Assembly: GCF_014595955.1 (NCBI RefSeq)
Contig: NZ_JABVCF010000008.1
Span: forward strand, 124,001 to 188,000
From: Pseudaminobacter soli (ex Zhang et al. 2022)
GTDB lineage: Bacteria > Pseudomonadota > Alphaproteobacteria > Rhizobiales > Rhizobiaceae
DNA length: 64,000 bases
Direction of reading: 5' to 3'
Shown here: piece by piece, positions 1 to 9,252 of the stretch
Layout: each line of letters starts with the position of its first letter
Numbering within the stretch: position 1 is the first letter of the stretch
The notes under the pieces: model-generated
What the model saw: the letters and a program-made list of their open reading frames with translations, nothing else
Told to the model about the DNA's origin: nothing
Database searches by the model: none
Program-made: the position numbers and the translations under genes

Positions 1-1
1 C

Positions 2-613
2 CGCGCGCGTGAGCTCAGCGTGCGGGCGCTGGTGTCGAACCGGCATCTGACCGAGCAGTTGCCGGTCGGAGAGGCCGGCACGGACTTCTTCCTCGCCGAC
101 GACATGTCCATACCCTTGCGCTGCCTCGCTGGGCCGACCCCGCCGCGCGAATCCCTGCTGACCGTGGAGCGCCGGCAGCGCGCCGGTTCGACTGCGGGCG
201 CGACTGCCTGGAAGCTGATCAATTTCCTGTCGCTGAATCACCTCGGCTTGACCGACCGCAACGCCCAGGATCGAGCCGGAGGCTTGCGCGAGTTGCTTGG
301 CCTCTTCGCCGATCTCTCGGACGTCGTGACCGAGCGGCGGATCCGCGGCATCGTGGGCATCTCCAGCAGGCCCGTCACCCGGCGCCTTCGCCAGGCCAAC
401 GGCTTCAACGCCGCACGCGGGGTCGAGATCACCGTCAAGTTCGACGAACGTGCTTTCGAGGGCAACGGCATCATGGTGCTGGGTGCGGTCCTCGACCGGT
501 TCTTCGCCGAATACACCTCGATCAACAGCTTCACCGAGACCGTGATCGAGTCGACTCAACGGGGCGTCGTGAAGAGGTGGCCGCCACGGGCGGGCAATGG
601 ACAGCCGCTATGA
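2..613 (+). CDS. tssF: T6SS baseplate protein TssF (C-terminal part, cut by window edge)
   Basis: The reading frame is open from the left edge and ends at a TGA at 611-613, so only about the last 200 residues are present. The stretch with LINFLSLNHLGL, then a VTRRL motif and a carboxy-terminal RFFAEYTSINSF block is characteristic of TssF/VasA/ImpG. TssF joins TssE, TssG and TssK in the baseplate wedge that docks the T6SS tail on the membrane complex. The next gene, tssG, begins inside the stop codon (ATGA), as expected for a translationally coupled baseplate pair. The rest of the gene, and probably tssA-E and hcp, must lie left of this window; that is inference. Confidence 0.9.
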   Translation, partial: RARELSVRALVSNRHLTEQLPVGEAGTDFFLADDMSIPLRCLAGPTPPRESLLTVERRQRAGSTAGATAWKLINFLSLNHLGLTDRNAQDRAGGLRELLGLFADLSDVVTERRIRGIVGISSRPVTRRLRQANGFNAARGVEITVKFDERAFEGNGIMVLGAVLDRFFAEYTSINSFTETVIESTQRGVVKRWPPRAGNGQPL

Positions 614-1647
614 GCTTCCGCAACGACCTTCGCGCCGATCCGTTCGCCTTCGATTTCTTCCTGACGCTTCGGGAATTCGAGCGCTCCAGCCCCGACAAGC
701 CGCGCATCGGCGAAGGCAACGTCCTTTCCGAGGAGATCGTCAGGCTCGGTCAGGATCCGTTCCTCGAATTCCCCGCCTCGACTCTGAGCGGCTACGAAGA
801 CACCGCCGGCGGGCTGCCGCGCCTGCGCACGCGCTTCCTGGGCTATTTCGGACCGCAGGGGGCCCTGCCACTCAGCACCACCGACGAGGCCCTGCACTGG
901 TCCTCGCAGCGCGATCCCTCCTTCGTCCACTTCACCGACATCATCACCAACCGGTTCCTGCAGCTCTTTTTCCGGGTATGGGCGAACGCACGGCCGATCG
1001 CCCAGGCGGACCGACCCGACCAGGACCGCTTCTTTCGATACGTCGGCTCCTTCGGAGGGACAGGCAGCGACCCTTTCCTGGACCGCGACAGGGTGGCCAA
1101 CAACGTCAAAGTGTCAGTGGCGGGGCTGACGGCATCCCGGATCAAGAGCTCGGTTCGGCTGAGCCAACTGATCGAGGCTGTGCTGGGCGTCGACGCGCAA
1201 GTCGAGGAGCGGATCGGCAGCTGGCTGGTCTTCGAGACATCCGATCAGACTGCGTTGGGCACTCAGCACTCGAGCCTTGGTATAGATACAGCGCTCGGGA
1301 TGCGAGACTACAGCATCAACGACAAGATTCGCATCCGGATTGTTGCCAATAATCTCGATCAATACCGGCTCCTTCTACCGAACGGCGATCTGTCCGAGGT
1401 GATGGCCGATCTCATCTTCTATTATATTGGTCATCGGTTCGAGTTCGACATAGAGTTGGGCCTTGACGCCGAATTGGCGCCGCCGGTGAAGCTGGGAGAA
1501 TCGGGCGAACTCGGCTGGACGTCATGGATGTCGCCGAAGACGCCGCGCGAAGGCGAGCGGATCATCCTGCACGACGCCCGTTTCGATCCGATGGAGCGCC
1601 GCAGGGCGGCGGAGCGAAGTCATAGAGACGCAGTCGGGCGCACATAG
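610..1647 (+). CDS. tssG: T6SS baseplate protein TssG
   Basis: The 345-residue protein opens with a DPFAFDFFLTLREFER block, the family hallmark, and contains the LPLSTTDEALHW and FFRYVGSFGG segments expected for TssG/VasB/ImpH. TssG bridges two TssF copies in each baseplate wedge. I chose the ATG at 610, which overlaps the tssF stop by 4 bp; a GTG at 577 in the same frame would add 11 residues that do not look like the family start. It is followed 15 bp later by tssH. Length is normal for the family. Confidence 0.92.
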   Translation: MSFRNDLRADPFAFDFFLTLREFERSSPDKPRIGEGNVLSEEIVRLGQDPFLEFPASTLSGYEDTAGGLPRLRTRFLGYFGPQGALPLSTTDEALHWSSQRDPSFVHFTDIITNRFLQLFFRVWANARPIAQADRPDQDRFFRYVGSFGGTGSDPFLDRDRVANNVKVSVAGLTASRIKSSVRLSQLIEAVLGVDAQVEERIGSWLVFETSDQTALGTQHSSLGIDTALGMRDYSINDKIRIRIVANNLDQYRLLLPNGDLSEVMADLIFYYIGHRFEFDIELGLDAELAPPVKLGESGELGWTSWMSPKTPREGERIILHDARFDPMERRRAAERSHRDAVGRT

Positions 1648-1662
1648 AGCGGAGGGACGCCT

Positions 1663-4446
1663 GTGAGTGACATCAGCCTTGAAAACGTAACCGGGAAACT
1701 AAACCGCGTCGGCTATGATGCGTTCATGCAGGCGCTGCGCCACGCCAAGCGTGCCGGAAACCGTAATCTCGAACTAGCGCACTGGCTGCACCACATGCTC
1801 GCCAACGAGCGGTCCGACGTCTCACTCACCGTCGACCACTACAAGTTGGACCGAGCAAAACTCCTTAAGGAGGTCGCCGCCACCATCGACGGTTTCCGAA
1901 AGCAGGAAACCGAGATGCCCGGCATCTCGAACCAGATCACCGACATTCTCGATCGCGGCTGGTATTACGCGACGCTGTTCTTCGGGGAGACGCAGATCCG
2001 CACCGGGCATCTGCTCGTCGGCGCGCTGAAGTCCCGCGAGCTTCGCCGTGCGCTGCAGCAGCTCTCAGCCGAGTTCGGGAAGATCAACGACGACCTTCTC
2101 GCCAACGAATCCCGAAAGATCTGGGCGCAGTCAGACGAGGAGAACCTGCGCCCGATGGACGGCTCCGGCCTGACTGCCCGGCCGGCCGGCGAGGCGGCGG
2201 ACGGCTCGCCAGCGCAGCGCGGCACCACGGCGCTCGACCGCTTCTCCGTCGACATGACCGCGGCCGCGGCAGCCGGGAAGATGGACCCGGTGGTCGGGCG
2301 CGATGAAGAGATCCGCCAGATCATCGACGTACTGATGCGGCGGCGCCAGAACAACCCGATCCTCACTGGCGAGGCCGGTGTCGGCAAGACTGCGGTGGTT
2401 GAAGGCTTCGCGCAGCGCCTTGCGGCGGGCGACGTGCCGCCGCAGCTCAAGGGCGTGCGGCTCTGTGCGCTCGACATCGGCCTTATGCAGGCCGGCGCCT
2501 CGATGAAGGGTGAGTTCGAGCAGCGTCTGCGTTCCGTCATCGACGAGGTGCAGGCCTCTCCGACGCCGATCATCCTGTTCATCGACGAGGCGCATACCCT
2601 GATTGGCGCCGGCGGCGCGCAGGGCACCGGCGATGCTGCCAACCTATTGAAGCCAGCGCTGGCGCGCGGCACGCTCAGAACTATCGGAGCAACCACCTGG
2701 GCCGAGTACCGCCAGTATTTTGAGAAGGATCCGGCGCTGACCCGGCGCTTCCAGCCGGTCAATGTCGACGAACCGTCGGTCGACAGGTGCGTGACCATGC
2801 TGCGCGGCATCCTCTCGCCCATGGAGAAGCACCACGGCGTGCGCATCTCCGACGAGGCGGTGGTCGCGGCGGTGTCGCTGTCGGCGCGCTACATCCCCGC
2901 CCGGCAGTTGCCGGACAAGGCTGTCAGCCTGCTCGACACCGCCTGCGCGCGTGTTGCGATCAGCCAGTCGACGACGCCGGCCGCAATCTCCGACCTGAAG
3001 GCGACGATCGAGGCAAAGCTCCGGGCGCTGAATGCGCAGGAGCGTGAGAGCGAACTCGGTCGCGTGGACGAAGAGCACATTGCCGAACTGAAGGCCGAAA
3101 TCGAGGAGTCAGAAAAACTACTAAGGGGACGGGAATCCGAATTCGAGAAGGAGCGATCTATCATTGAAGAGGTCCTCGCGCTCCGAGAGAAGATCGGCGT
3201 AGCGGTCGGCCGAGCCGTTTCAAGAGTTCGCTCTATGGTCGATGGAACGAATGAAGCCGCGTCAACGGCAACGGAGCCCGCGTCAGCAACGAGTACTGCT
3301 CCAGCCATTTCCGAGCAATCGCTCGAGCACTTACCCGATGAAGGGTCCGATGATCTGACCGAAGAACACCGAGCGAAACTGACGGAAAAGCTTAGGACCC
3401 TCGATGAGCTCGAGCCGGACCACCGGATGATATATCCCCACGTCGATGAACTCGCCGTCGCCTCCGTCGTCTCCGACTGGACTGGTATTCCGGTCGGCCG
3501 CATGGTCAAGGACGAGGTCCAGACCGTGCTGCAACTCGCCGACATCATGGGTCGCCGCGTCGTCGGGCAGTCGCACGGCCTGGAGATGATCGCCAAGCGC
3601 ATCGAGACCAACCGCGCCAAGCTCGACAACCCGAACAAGCCGATCGGCGTGTTCATGCTCTGCGGCCCGTCCGGCGTCGGCAAGACCGAAACCGCGCTGG
3701 CGCTCGCCGAGGCGCTCTACGGCGGCGAGCAGAACATGATCACCATCAACATGTCGGAATTCCAGGAGGCGCACACCGTCTCGGCGCTGAAGGGCGCCCC
3801 GCCCGGCTATGTCGGCTACGGCGAGGGCGGGCGGCTGACCGAAGCGGTGCGACGCAAGCCGTATAGCGTCGTCCTCCTCGACGAGGTCGAGAAGGCCCAT
3901 CCCGACGTGCACGAACTGTTCTTCCAGGTGTTCGACAAGGGCCAGATGGAGGACGGCACCGGCCGGCGCATCGACTTCAAGAACACGCTCATCATCCTGA
4001 CCTCCAATGTCGGGACCGAGGTGATCATGAAGATGGCCGAGGAGGGCAAGACCAGGCCGGATCCCGAGACGCTGAACCAGGCGCTGCGGCCTTACCTGCT
4101 CCAGGTGTTCCCGCCGGCCCTGCTCGGCCGCCTCGTCACCATTCCCTACTTCCCCCTCTCGTCGGAGTTTCTGGGCGGCATCGTCCGGTTGCAGTTGGAG
4201 CGGATAAGGAAACGGATCGACGAGAACCACGATGCGGAGTTCACCTATTCCGACGGGGTGGTCGAGCACATCGTGTCACAGTGCAAGGACCCGGATTCGG
4301 GCGGACGCATGATCGACAACATCATCACCAACACGCTGCTGCCCGAACTTTCCCGGCATTTCCTCAACCGGGCACTCGAGAAGCAGGAGATCACGCAGGC
4401 CGAGGTGGACTTGCGCGACGGGGCTTTTGTCTACGAGGTCGGCTGA
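1663..4446 (+). CDS. tssH: T6SS sheath-disassembly AAA+ ATPase TssH/ClpV
   Basis: This 927-residue double AAA+ protein unfolds the contracted TssB/TssC sheath so that subunits are recycled. Visible elements are a Clp-N domain (about 10-160), first Walker A GEAGVGKT (236-243) with Walker B ILFIDEAH (about 304-311), a coiled-coil middle domain, second Walker A GPSGVGKT (668-675) and a C-terminal small domain. The GTG start at 1663 is preceded by a clear ribosome site (ggaggg at 1651-1656). Between the coiled coil and the second AAA module, about residues 525-560, sits a Ala/Ser/Thr-rich low-complexity stretch that is not typical of ClpV. Last gene of the rightward arm; it converges with the cell-wall hydrolase gene. 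Confidence 0.93.
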   Translation: MSDISLENVTGKLNRVGYDAFMQALRHAKRAGNRNLELAHWLHHMLANERSDVSLTVDHYKLDRAKLLKEVAATIDGFRKQETEMPGISNQITDILDRGWYYATLFFGETQIRTGHLLVGALKSRELRRALQQLSAEFGKINDDLLANESRKIWAQSDEENLRPMDGSGLTARPAGEAADGSPAQRGTTALDRFSVDMTAAAAAGKMDPVVGRDEEIRQIIDVLMRRRQNNPILTGEAGVGKTAVVEGFAQRLAAGDVPPQLKGVRLCALDIGLMQAGASMKGEFEQRLRSVIDEVQASPTPIILFIDEAHTLIGAGGAQGTGDAANLLKPALARGTLRTIGATTWAEYRQYFEKDPALTRRFQPVNVDEPSVDRCVTMLRGILSPMEKHHGVRISDEAVVAAVSLSARYIPARQLPDKAVSLLDTACARVAISQSTTPAAISDLKATIEAKLRALNAQERESELGRVDEEHIAELKAEIEESEKLLRGRESEFEKERSIIEEVLALREKIGVAVGRAVSRVRSMVDGTNEAASTATEPASATSTAPAISEQSLEHLPDEGSDDLTEEHRAKLTEKLRTLDELEPDHRMIYPHVDELAVASVVSDWTGIPVGRMVKDEVQTVLQLADIMGRRVVGQSHGLEMIAKRIETNRAKLDNPNKPIGVFMLCGPSGVGKTETALALAEALYGGEQNMITINMSEFQEAHTVSALKGAPPGYVGYGEGGRLTEAVRRKPYSVVLLDEVEKAHPDVHELFFQVFDKGQMEDGTGRRIDFKNTLIILTSNVGTEVIMKMAEEGKTRPDPETLNQALRPYLLQVFPPALLGRLVTIPYFPLSSEFLGGIVRLQLERIRKRIDENHDAEFTYSDGVVEHIVSQCKDPDSGGRMIDNIITNTLLPELSRHFLNRALEKQEITQAEVDLRDGAFVYEVG

Positions 4447-4540
4447 GCGAGCGAATTGAACCTGCCTTGGGCTCCGCGCTTCATGCTCAACCGGTCAAGT
4501 TCCCTGGGCGTTCACATTCGATGCCCTCCGCGAGGCTCGC

Positions 4541-6886
4541 CTAACCCGGCTGCGCGGCGGCCGCCAAAGTGGCGACAACACCGCTGATCGCCGCCTTGTA
4601 GGCCAGGAACTCCGACGAGGCTTTCGCGATTTTCCTGGTCTCCACCACCGGCGCGGTGGGCGCTGGAGCGCCCCGGCTACGCATCTTGGCCTCCGCCCAG
4701 GTCTTTATGTAGGCCACGTTCTTGCCGCTTAGGAAGGGATTGGCCAAGATCACGGAGTCGCCAAGCACGGCCAGAAGGTCGGCATCGTCGGCGGATGACA
4801 GGATGGTGCTTGCCCCTTCCATGCCGAGGAAGTGGCACAGATAGAGCCGGCCTGCGGTGATCTGGTGACCACGAACGCGCAAGTAGGCCTCGCCCTCCTG
4901 TGCCAAGCGCCGCACCATCTCGCGCGACAGGGTCGGGTCGAACCGCAGAGCGAGGATATCGGCACGCGACAGCGAGCGCGCGAGATCGGGGCGGTAGGTG
5001 TTTATCATCCGCACCCAGGTACCTTCGATGAACTGGCCGAGGCCGGTGGCGGTCGAGAGCGGATTCTTGGCCGTCGCGCTGCCGCCGCTCTCGACCCGGA
5101 TGATATGGTCGACAAGCAGTTCCACGGCCTCGTCCCCCGAGCCGGCAGCGACCGCAACCGTCGTCCCTTGCAGCGGATCGATCGCCTGCCCGCCCGCATA
5201 GAGCTCGAAGTGGAGGTGCGGTCCGGTCGACAGGCCCGTCGTGCCCACATAGCCGATCAGGTCGCCAGCCTTCACCGGCGCGCCCGCCTTGAGGCTGGGC
5301 GCGAACCGCGACAGATGGGCGTAGCGGGTCTCGCGTCCTCCGTTATGGGAGATGCGGACCAAATTGCCGTAGTCACTCCCGTCACCGAAGGAGGCAACCG
5401 TTCCGTTATAGGCGGCGAAGACAGGCCTTCCGACGGGTGCGGCCCAGTCCACCCCCTTGTGGATGCGGACCTCACCGAGGATCGGGTGTTTGCGCGGCCC
5501 GAAGGTGGACGTCATCACGCCATTCACCGGCGTGACCATGCCATTGGTGACGGTCAGCGAATAGACCTGATCCTCCTCGGTCACGCATGCGAAGTCGCTC
5601 GATCCGTCCGGACGGAAGACGAAGCATTCGAGGTTGGTATCGCCGCCCTTCACGGCCGCGTAGAGCACCCTGCCGGCCGCACCATCGGCCGATCGAGGCG
5701 TCTCCGAATACACCAAAATCAGCCGATCCTGCTGGGTCGCGAACACGTTCAGATCCTTGCCGCGCGACAGGAACAGGATGGCCTCGCCGATCACGCCGGC
5801 GGGCACGTTGTTGCGAACGGCGGTCGAGTAGATCGCGTCGAGCAGGCGGTACTGGCGTTGCGGCCCGGTCTGCTGCTCGAATCCGGAATAGTTCAGCAGA
5901 TTTTCGCTCACCCACGGGTCGGCCGCTGAGACGAACTTGCCGTCGTCGGCTCGCGCCAGCGTCCCGACATACTCCGCATCCGCGTAGATCGACACCTGTA
6001 CGAGCGAGAGTGCGGTCGCGTTCGGGGCCGATTTGACGCCGCGCATTGCGACCACATAGCCGGCCTCGATCTGGTCCTTCTTGAACAGCGTCTTCATCGC
6101 CTCGCCCGCGAGGCGGGCGTCATCAGGGGCGAAGTGATGCTCCAAAGCAAGGCTGTATAGCGTGCGCGCATAGAGGACCTTGTCGATGAAGTCCTCCTTC
6201 GCGGCCGAGCGCCCACGCTCGGGGCGGATCAGCGCTACGGACGTATTGTTCTCGATGCGCGTCTTGTCGAAGGCGGGAAGGCTCGCTTCACCGCCCTCTA
6301 TGGTCGCGCCCCAGCCAGCCGCGCCATCCGAGAGGGCGGGGTCGCTCGGTTCGCCATGCGTGCCGGTGCCTTCGCCCGGACCTGCGCCGTTCGCGCTCTG
6401 CGAACCGCCCTCCATATCGGTGGACTGATGAATGCTCCGCTGGGCCTGGAAAAAGGCGAAGTCCTCAGGGCTCGACGGGATCGTAGTCATCAGCCGTTCG
6501 CTGCTACTTACCATCACGTCGGAGAGGACTCGGATCTTCTCCGGCACGCCGGGTTCAGCAAGTCCGGCAGGGCGCGGCACGTCGCGGACCTTCGGCGCAA
6601 AGGACGGGTCCTTGCCGATGCTGATCGTCATCGGGTCGCCGGCCAGATCCACGATCGCCGGCACGAATATGGGGACCTCGATGTCCCGCACCGCGCTGTC
6701 CACCTCGACCAGATCGTTGTCCAGCCCTTCGATCGACCACTTGTCGGCGGTGAGGTAGTAGCCTGCGCCGATCCCCAGGATTGCCGCCAGCGACGCGGCC
6801 CCGGCAAGCCGGAGCCGTCGCGTGCGCCGCTTGCGCGACGCCGCCGCTTCCTTCTTCTCGCGAAAGCTGGGGTCTATGCTGTGCAT
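4541..6886 (-). CDS. Membrane-anchored M23 endopeptidase with lytic-transglycosylase-like C-terminal domain
   Basis: The 781-residue protein has a basic N-terminus, one membrane segment (about 25-47), a long periplasmic region, and then an M23 (LytM) zinc-peptidase domain: TFGPRKHPILGE, HKGVD (His476, Asp480) and GPHLHFE (His557, His559), so the metal ligands look intact. After it comes a lysozyme-fold segment, RVESGGSA with Glu599 followed by a GLGQF motif and TW, as in SLT lytic transglycosylases. Such an enzyme would cut both peptide and glycan bonds of peptidoglycan, plausibly to let the T6SS membrane complex through the wall. It lies 70 bp downstream of the DUF1036 gene, probably one transcript, and tail to tail with tssH. 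Link to T6SS assembly is inference from position. Confidence 0.85.
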   Translation of the reverse strand: MHSIDPSFREKKEAAASRKRRTRRLRLAGAASLAAILGIGAGYYLTADKWSIEGLDNDLVEVDSAVRDIEVPIFVPAIVDLAGDPMTISIGKDPSFAPKVRDVPRPAGLAEPGVPEKIRVLSDVMVSSSERLMTTIPSSPEDFAFFQAQRSIHQSTDMEGGSQSANGAGPGEGTGTHGEPSDPALSDGAAGWGATIEGGEASLPAFDKTRIENNTSVALIRPERGRSAAKEDFIDKVLYARTLYSLALEHHFAPDDARLAGEAMKTLFKKDQIEAGYVVAMRGVKSAPNATALSLVQVSIYADAEYVGTLARADDGKFVSAADPWVSENLLNYSGFEQQTGPQRQYRLLDAIYSTAVRNNVPAGVIGEAILFLSRGKDLNVFATQQDRLILVYSETPRSADGAAGRVLYAAVKGGDTNLECFVFRPDGSSDFACVTEEDQVYSLTVTNGMVTPVNGVMTSTFGPRKHPILGEVRIHKGVDWAAPVGRPVFAAYNGTVASFGDGSDYGNLVRISHNGGRETRYAHLSRFAPSLKAGAPVKAGDLIGYVGTTGLSTGPHLHFELYAGGQAIDPLQGTTVAVAAGSGDEAVELLVDHIIRVESGGSATAKNPLSTATGLGQFIEGTWVRMINTYRPDLARSLSRADILALRFDPTLSREMVRRLAQEGEAYLRVRGHQITAGRLYLCHFLGMEGASTILSSADDADLLAVLGDSVILANPFLSGKNVAYIKTWAEAKMRSRGAPAPTAPVVETRKIAKASSEFLAYKAAISGVVATLAAAAQPG

Positions 6887-6956
6887 GACGCGACTGCGCG
6901 GAGGGCCGACGGCGCAGCCGCATCGGTCGCGACCGCCAACTCGGCACAGCCGCGGC

Positions 6957-7409
6957 TCATTGCAGACCGCCGGTGCTCAGGAACAGCGTCCAGCGCTCCG
7001 TCTTCTGCGTGTCCACCTCGTAGAAGGGCGCCTTCTGATGGCCGTTCGCCCAGCAGTCCCGATCTCCACGAATGACGAAGCGCCTAGGCCCCACGCACAT
7101 GGAGGTCGTGCCGTTAAGCAGCGGCTGACCGAAGACGTCGGTCGCGTAGAGATAGATGTAGCGGTTGACCAGTTTGTCGCGGATGACGTTCACGCACTGG
7201 TTGGCCCCGACGGTCCACCAGCCTTCCGTCTGCCAGAACGTCTGGGTTTGCTCGCTTACTTCCTGCCCCACTGCGAGATTGACCACATCCAAGGTCTGGT
7301 TGCAGACGGCGAACTGAGCATGCGCCGAAACAACCGACAGCAAGTTCAAGGCAGTTGCGATTGCGGCTCCGGCGAGCACATTCGTTGCTGATGCACCTGG
7401 CCGTTCCAC
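6957..7409 (-). CDS. DUF1036 exported protein
   Basis: The mature part matches the DUF1036 pattern seen in alphaproteobacteria: an early VCNQT, TEGWWTVGANQC, NRYIYLYATD, MCVGPRRFVIRG, then FYEVDT near the end, with spaced Cys residues. I placed the start at the GTG at 7409 (150 residues) because it has a G-rich ribosome site just upstream (7416-7421) and gives a clean signal peptide ending SAHA; a longer ATG-initiated reading to 7496 adds a non-secretory head. Function of the family is unknown. It is the first gene of the leftward pair with the M23/SLT hydrolase inside the T6SS cluster, so an envelope role is likely. Confidence 0.75.
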   Translation of the reverse strand: MERPGASATNVLAGAAIATALNLLSVVSAHAQFAVCNQTLDVVNLAVGQEVSEQTQTFWQTEGWWTVGANQCVNVIRDKLVNRYIYLYATDVFGQPLLNGTTSMCVGPRRFVIRGDRDCWANGHQKAPFYEVDTQKTERWTLFLSTGGLQ

Positions 7410-7483
7410 TTGCCACCCCCCGTAGCAGAAACCCGCCAACTCTAAAGGCCAACTTCGAGGTATCCAACAGGCCGGGCACTTCT

Positions 7484-7512
7484 TTGACAAGATCACCTGT
7501 GCTGTTCAACTT
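7484..7512 (+). promoter_or_regulatory. Possible promoter for the tolQ-exbD-exbD-tonB-like operon
   Basis: A perfect TTGACA lies at 7484-7489 in the 224-bp gap between two divergent genes, followed by a weak -10 candidate around 7507-7512. The -35 is good but no strong -10 sits at 17 bp, so this is tentative. Confidence 0.25.
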
Positions 7513-7633
7513 TAACTGTTCACGCCGGATATTATCCCGATCCGCTCGCCGATAACATCATCCATGCTGGACTAATTCTCGCCGGTAGATAACCTGCAGC
7601 GAGAAGCGAAAATCTTTGGCGGGAGGACGGCGA

Positions 7634-8059
7634 ATGGCGACAGCTCCGAAGATCATCGCAGGGTTGAGCATTGCGCTCAGTCTGTGGGGGACGGCAAGCC
7701 TGGCGCAGGACAAGGCCATAGCGATCGAGTTGAACGATACGGTGAACATCGAGAATGCCTGCCGGCTCGTGTTCGTCGCCATGAACCAGAGCGGGCTAGT
7801 GCTCGAAAAGACCTCCTATGACGTCGTCACCTTCGACGGGAGCGGAAAGGTCGGGCGCTCGCTGACTTTCCAGTTCGGACGACTGCCGGTCGGCAAGACC
7901 AAGGTCGTGCAGTTCGACCTTCCCGGCCAGTCCTGCGACGGAATCTCCCGGCTTCTGGTCAACGACGTTGCGGAATGCTCGGTGGATGGCAAGGCCTCCG
8001 AGGTCTGCATCGATATGCTGAAGACCGTGACCCGAACCAAGATCCAATTCGGGTTGTGA
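7634..8059 (+). CDS. Small exported protein of unknown function
   Basis: I do not recognise a family. The 141-residue product starts at the ATG at 7634, behind a ggagga ribosome site (7622-7627), and has a signal peptide (KIIAGLSIALSLWGTASLAQ). The mature part has three pairs of Cys-containing motifs (ENACRLVF, GQSCDGI, AECSVDG, EVCIDM) and reads like a compact beta-rich periplasmic domain. It is the first gene of the rightward operon, 37 bp ahead of the tolQ-like gene, so it may be the periplasmic partner of that motor. This last point is inference. Confidence 0.75.
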   Translation: MATAPKIIAGLSIALSLWGTASLAQDKAIAIELNDTVNIENACRLVFVAMNQSGLVLEKTSYDVVTFDGSGKVGRSLTFQFGRLPVGKTKVVQFDLPGQSCDGISRLLVNDVAECSVDGKASEVCIDMLKTVTRTKIQFGL

Positions 8060-8096
8060 CATTCGAGCACCCGGCGAGTGTGAGCGGGCCGACAGC

Positions 8097-8807
8097 ATGA
8101 TCCAATTGCTATCCGAGCAACTCTCCTCCTCCGGTGGTCCGGTGCTGATCGCGCTGTTCGTGATCTCCGTTGCCGCCGGCGCGGTCGCGATCTTCAAGGC
8201 CATGCAGTTCTCGCGGATGGGGGTCGGCCGCTCTGTTGGAACCGAACGGTCACTTACGGCCTGGACAAGAGGCGACTTCGACGAGGCGACCCAACTAGCC
8301 CGCATCGACAGGTCGCCGGCGTCTGCAGCCGTTGCGGGCGCCATGATCTCGCTGCTCAACTATCCCGCCGACCGCGACCGGGCGAGAGAGGTGGCGGCGC
8401 ATGTCGCACTGCATCACCTCACTCAGATGTCCAGACACCTCCGCTTCCTCGAGACGGTCGCGCAGGCCGCGCCGATGCTTGGACTGCTCGGCACCGTGAT
8501 CGGCATGATCTCCGCGTTCGGCGAACTCTCGGCGAAAGGCGGCGCCATCGATCCATCTGCGCTGGCCGGCGGTATTTGGGTGGCGCTCATCACCACGGCT
8601 GCGGGGCTGACCGTGGCGATCCCGGTCTACTTCCTGTCGATGTGGTTCGAAGGCCGCGTCGATCACGAGCGCGCCTATATGGAGGCGGCAATCGCCAAGG
8701 TGCTGTTCAGCATCGCACCGCTGCGCCCCGCCGATGCAATAGTGGCCGAGCCTGAGACGAGCTTCAGCCTGCCGCGCGCTACCGTTCCAGCCTCACTGGG
8801 AGGATGA
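8097..8807 (+). CDS. TolQ/ExbB/MotA-type proton channel subunit
   Basis: A 236-residue inner-membrane protein with one N-terminal helix (about 14-36), a cytoplasmic loop, and two more helices around residues 130-185. The block ETVAQAAPMLGLLGTVIGM and the later GGIWVALITTAAGLTVAIPVY are the family signature of TolQ/ExbB, which form the pentameric stator of PMF-driven motors. It is followed at 1 bp by an ExbD gene and belongs to a five-gene operon ending in a TonB-like protein. Whether it serves iron uptake, outer-membrane tethering or the T6SS cannot be told from the protein; its position inside the T6SS cluster favours an envelope role. Confidence 0.9.
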   Translation: MIQLLSEQLSSSGGPVLIALFVISVAAGAVAIFKAMQFSRMGVGRSVGTERSLTAWTRGDFDEATQLARIDRSPASAAVAGAMISLLNYPADRDRAREVAAHVALHHLTQMSRHLRFLETVAQAAPMLGLLGTVIGMISAFGELSAKGGAIDPSALAGGIWVALITTAAGLTVAIPVYFLSMWFEGRVDHERAYMEAAIAKVLFSIAPLRPADAIVAEPETSFSLPRATVPASLGG

Positions 8808-8808
8808 G

Positions 8809-9252
8809 TTGGCGGGCGGCACTCAACGCATTCTGCCTCCACCTCCGCGCAGATGGCGGCCGTCCTTCGTACTGACATCGCTGATCGATATCATATTCCT
8901 GCTCGTCATCTTCTTCATGGTGTCCTCACAAATCGTGCCCTACTCGGTCCTGCCGATCGGGCCCTTGGCGGGGGGCGGCACCCAGCACGAGACGGTCCCA
9001 CAAACACCGGCAGGGCCGCCGGCGGTAGCCGTCCGCATCCTTCAGGGACGAGTCGTGATCGGCGGCGACACGGTAGAAATCGCCAACCTGCCGAGGGCTT
9101 TGGCAGAACTGAAATCGCGCGGCGTCACCTCCATCCTGCTCCTTCCCGGCGCCTCGGCGACCGTCCAGGACGTCGTCACCGCACTGGAGGCGAGCAAGGA
9201 TGCGGAGCTAGCCAATGTGACCGTGCTCGGGCGCGGAGGGCAGCGGCGATGA
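8809..9252 (+). CDS. ExbD/TolR-type motor subunit (active-site Asp present)
   Basis: A 147-residue ExbD/TolR protein: a basic proline-rich cytoplasmic start, one membrane helix with SLIDIIFLLVIFFMV (Asp27 is the proton-carrying residue), and a periplasmic domain of the usual size. It starts with TTG one base after the tolQ stop, so translation is coupled. The helix Asp makes this the energised member of the pair of ExbD proteins encoded here. Confidence 0.88.
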   Translation: MAGGTQRILPPPPRRWRPSFVLTSLIDIIFLLVIFFMVSSQIVPYSVLPIGPLAGGGTQHETVPQTPAGPPAVAVRILQGRVVIGGDTVEIANLPRALAELKSRGVTSILLLPGASATVQDVVTALEASKDAELANVTVLGRGGQRR

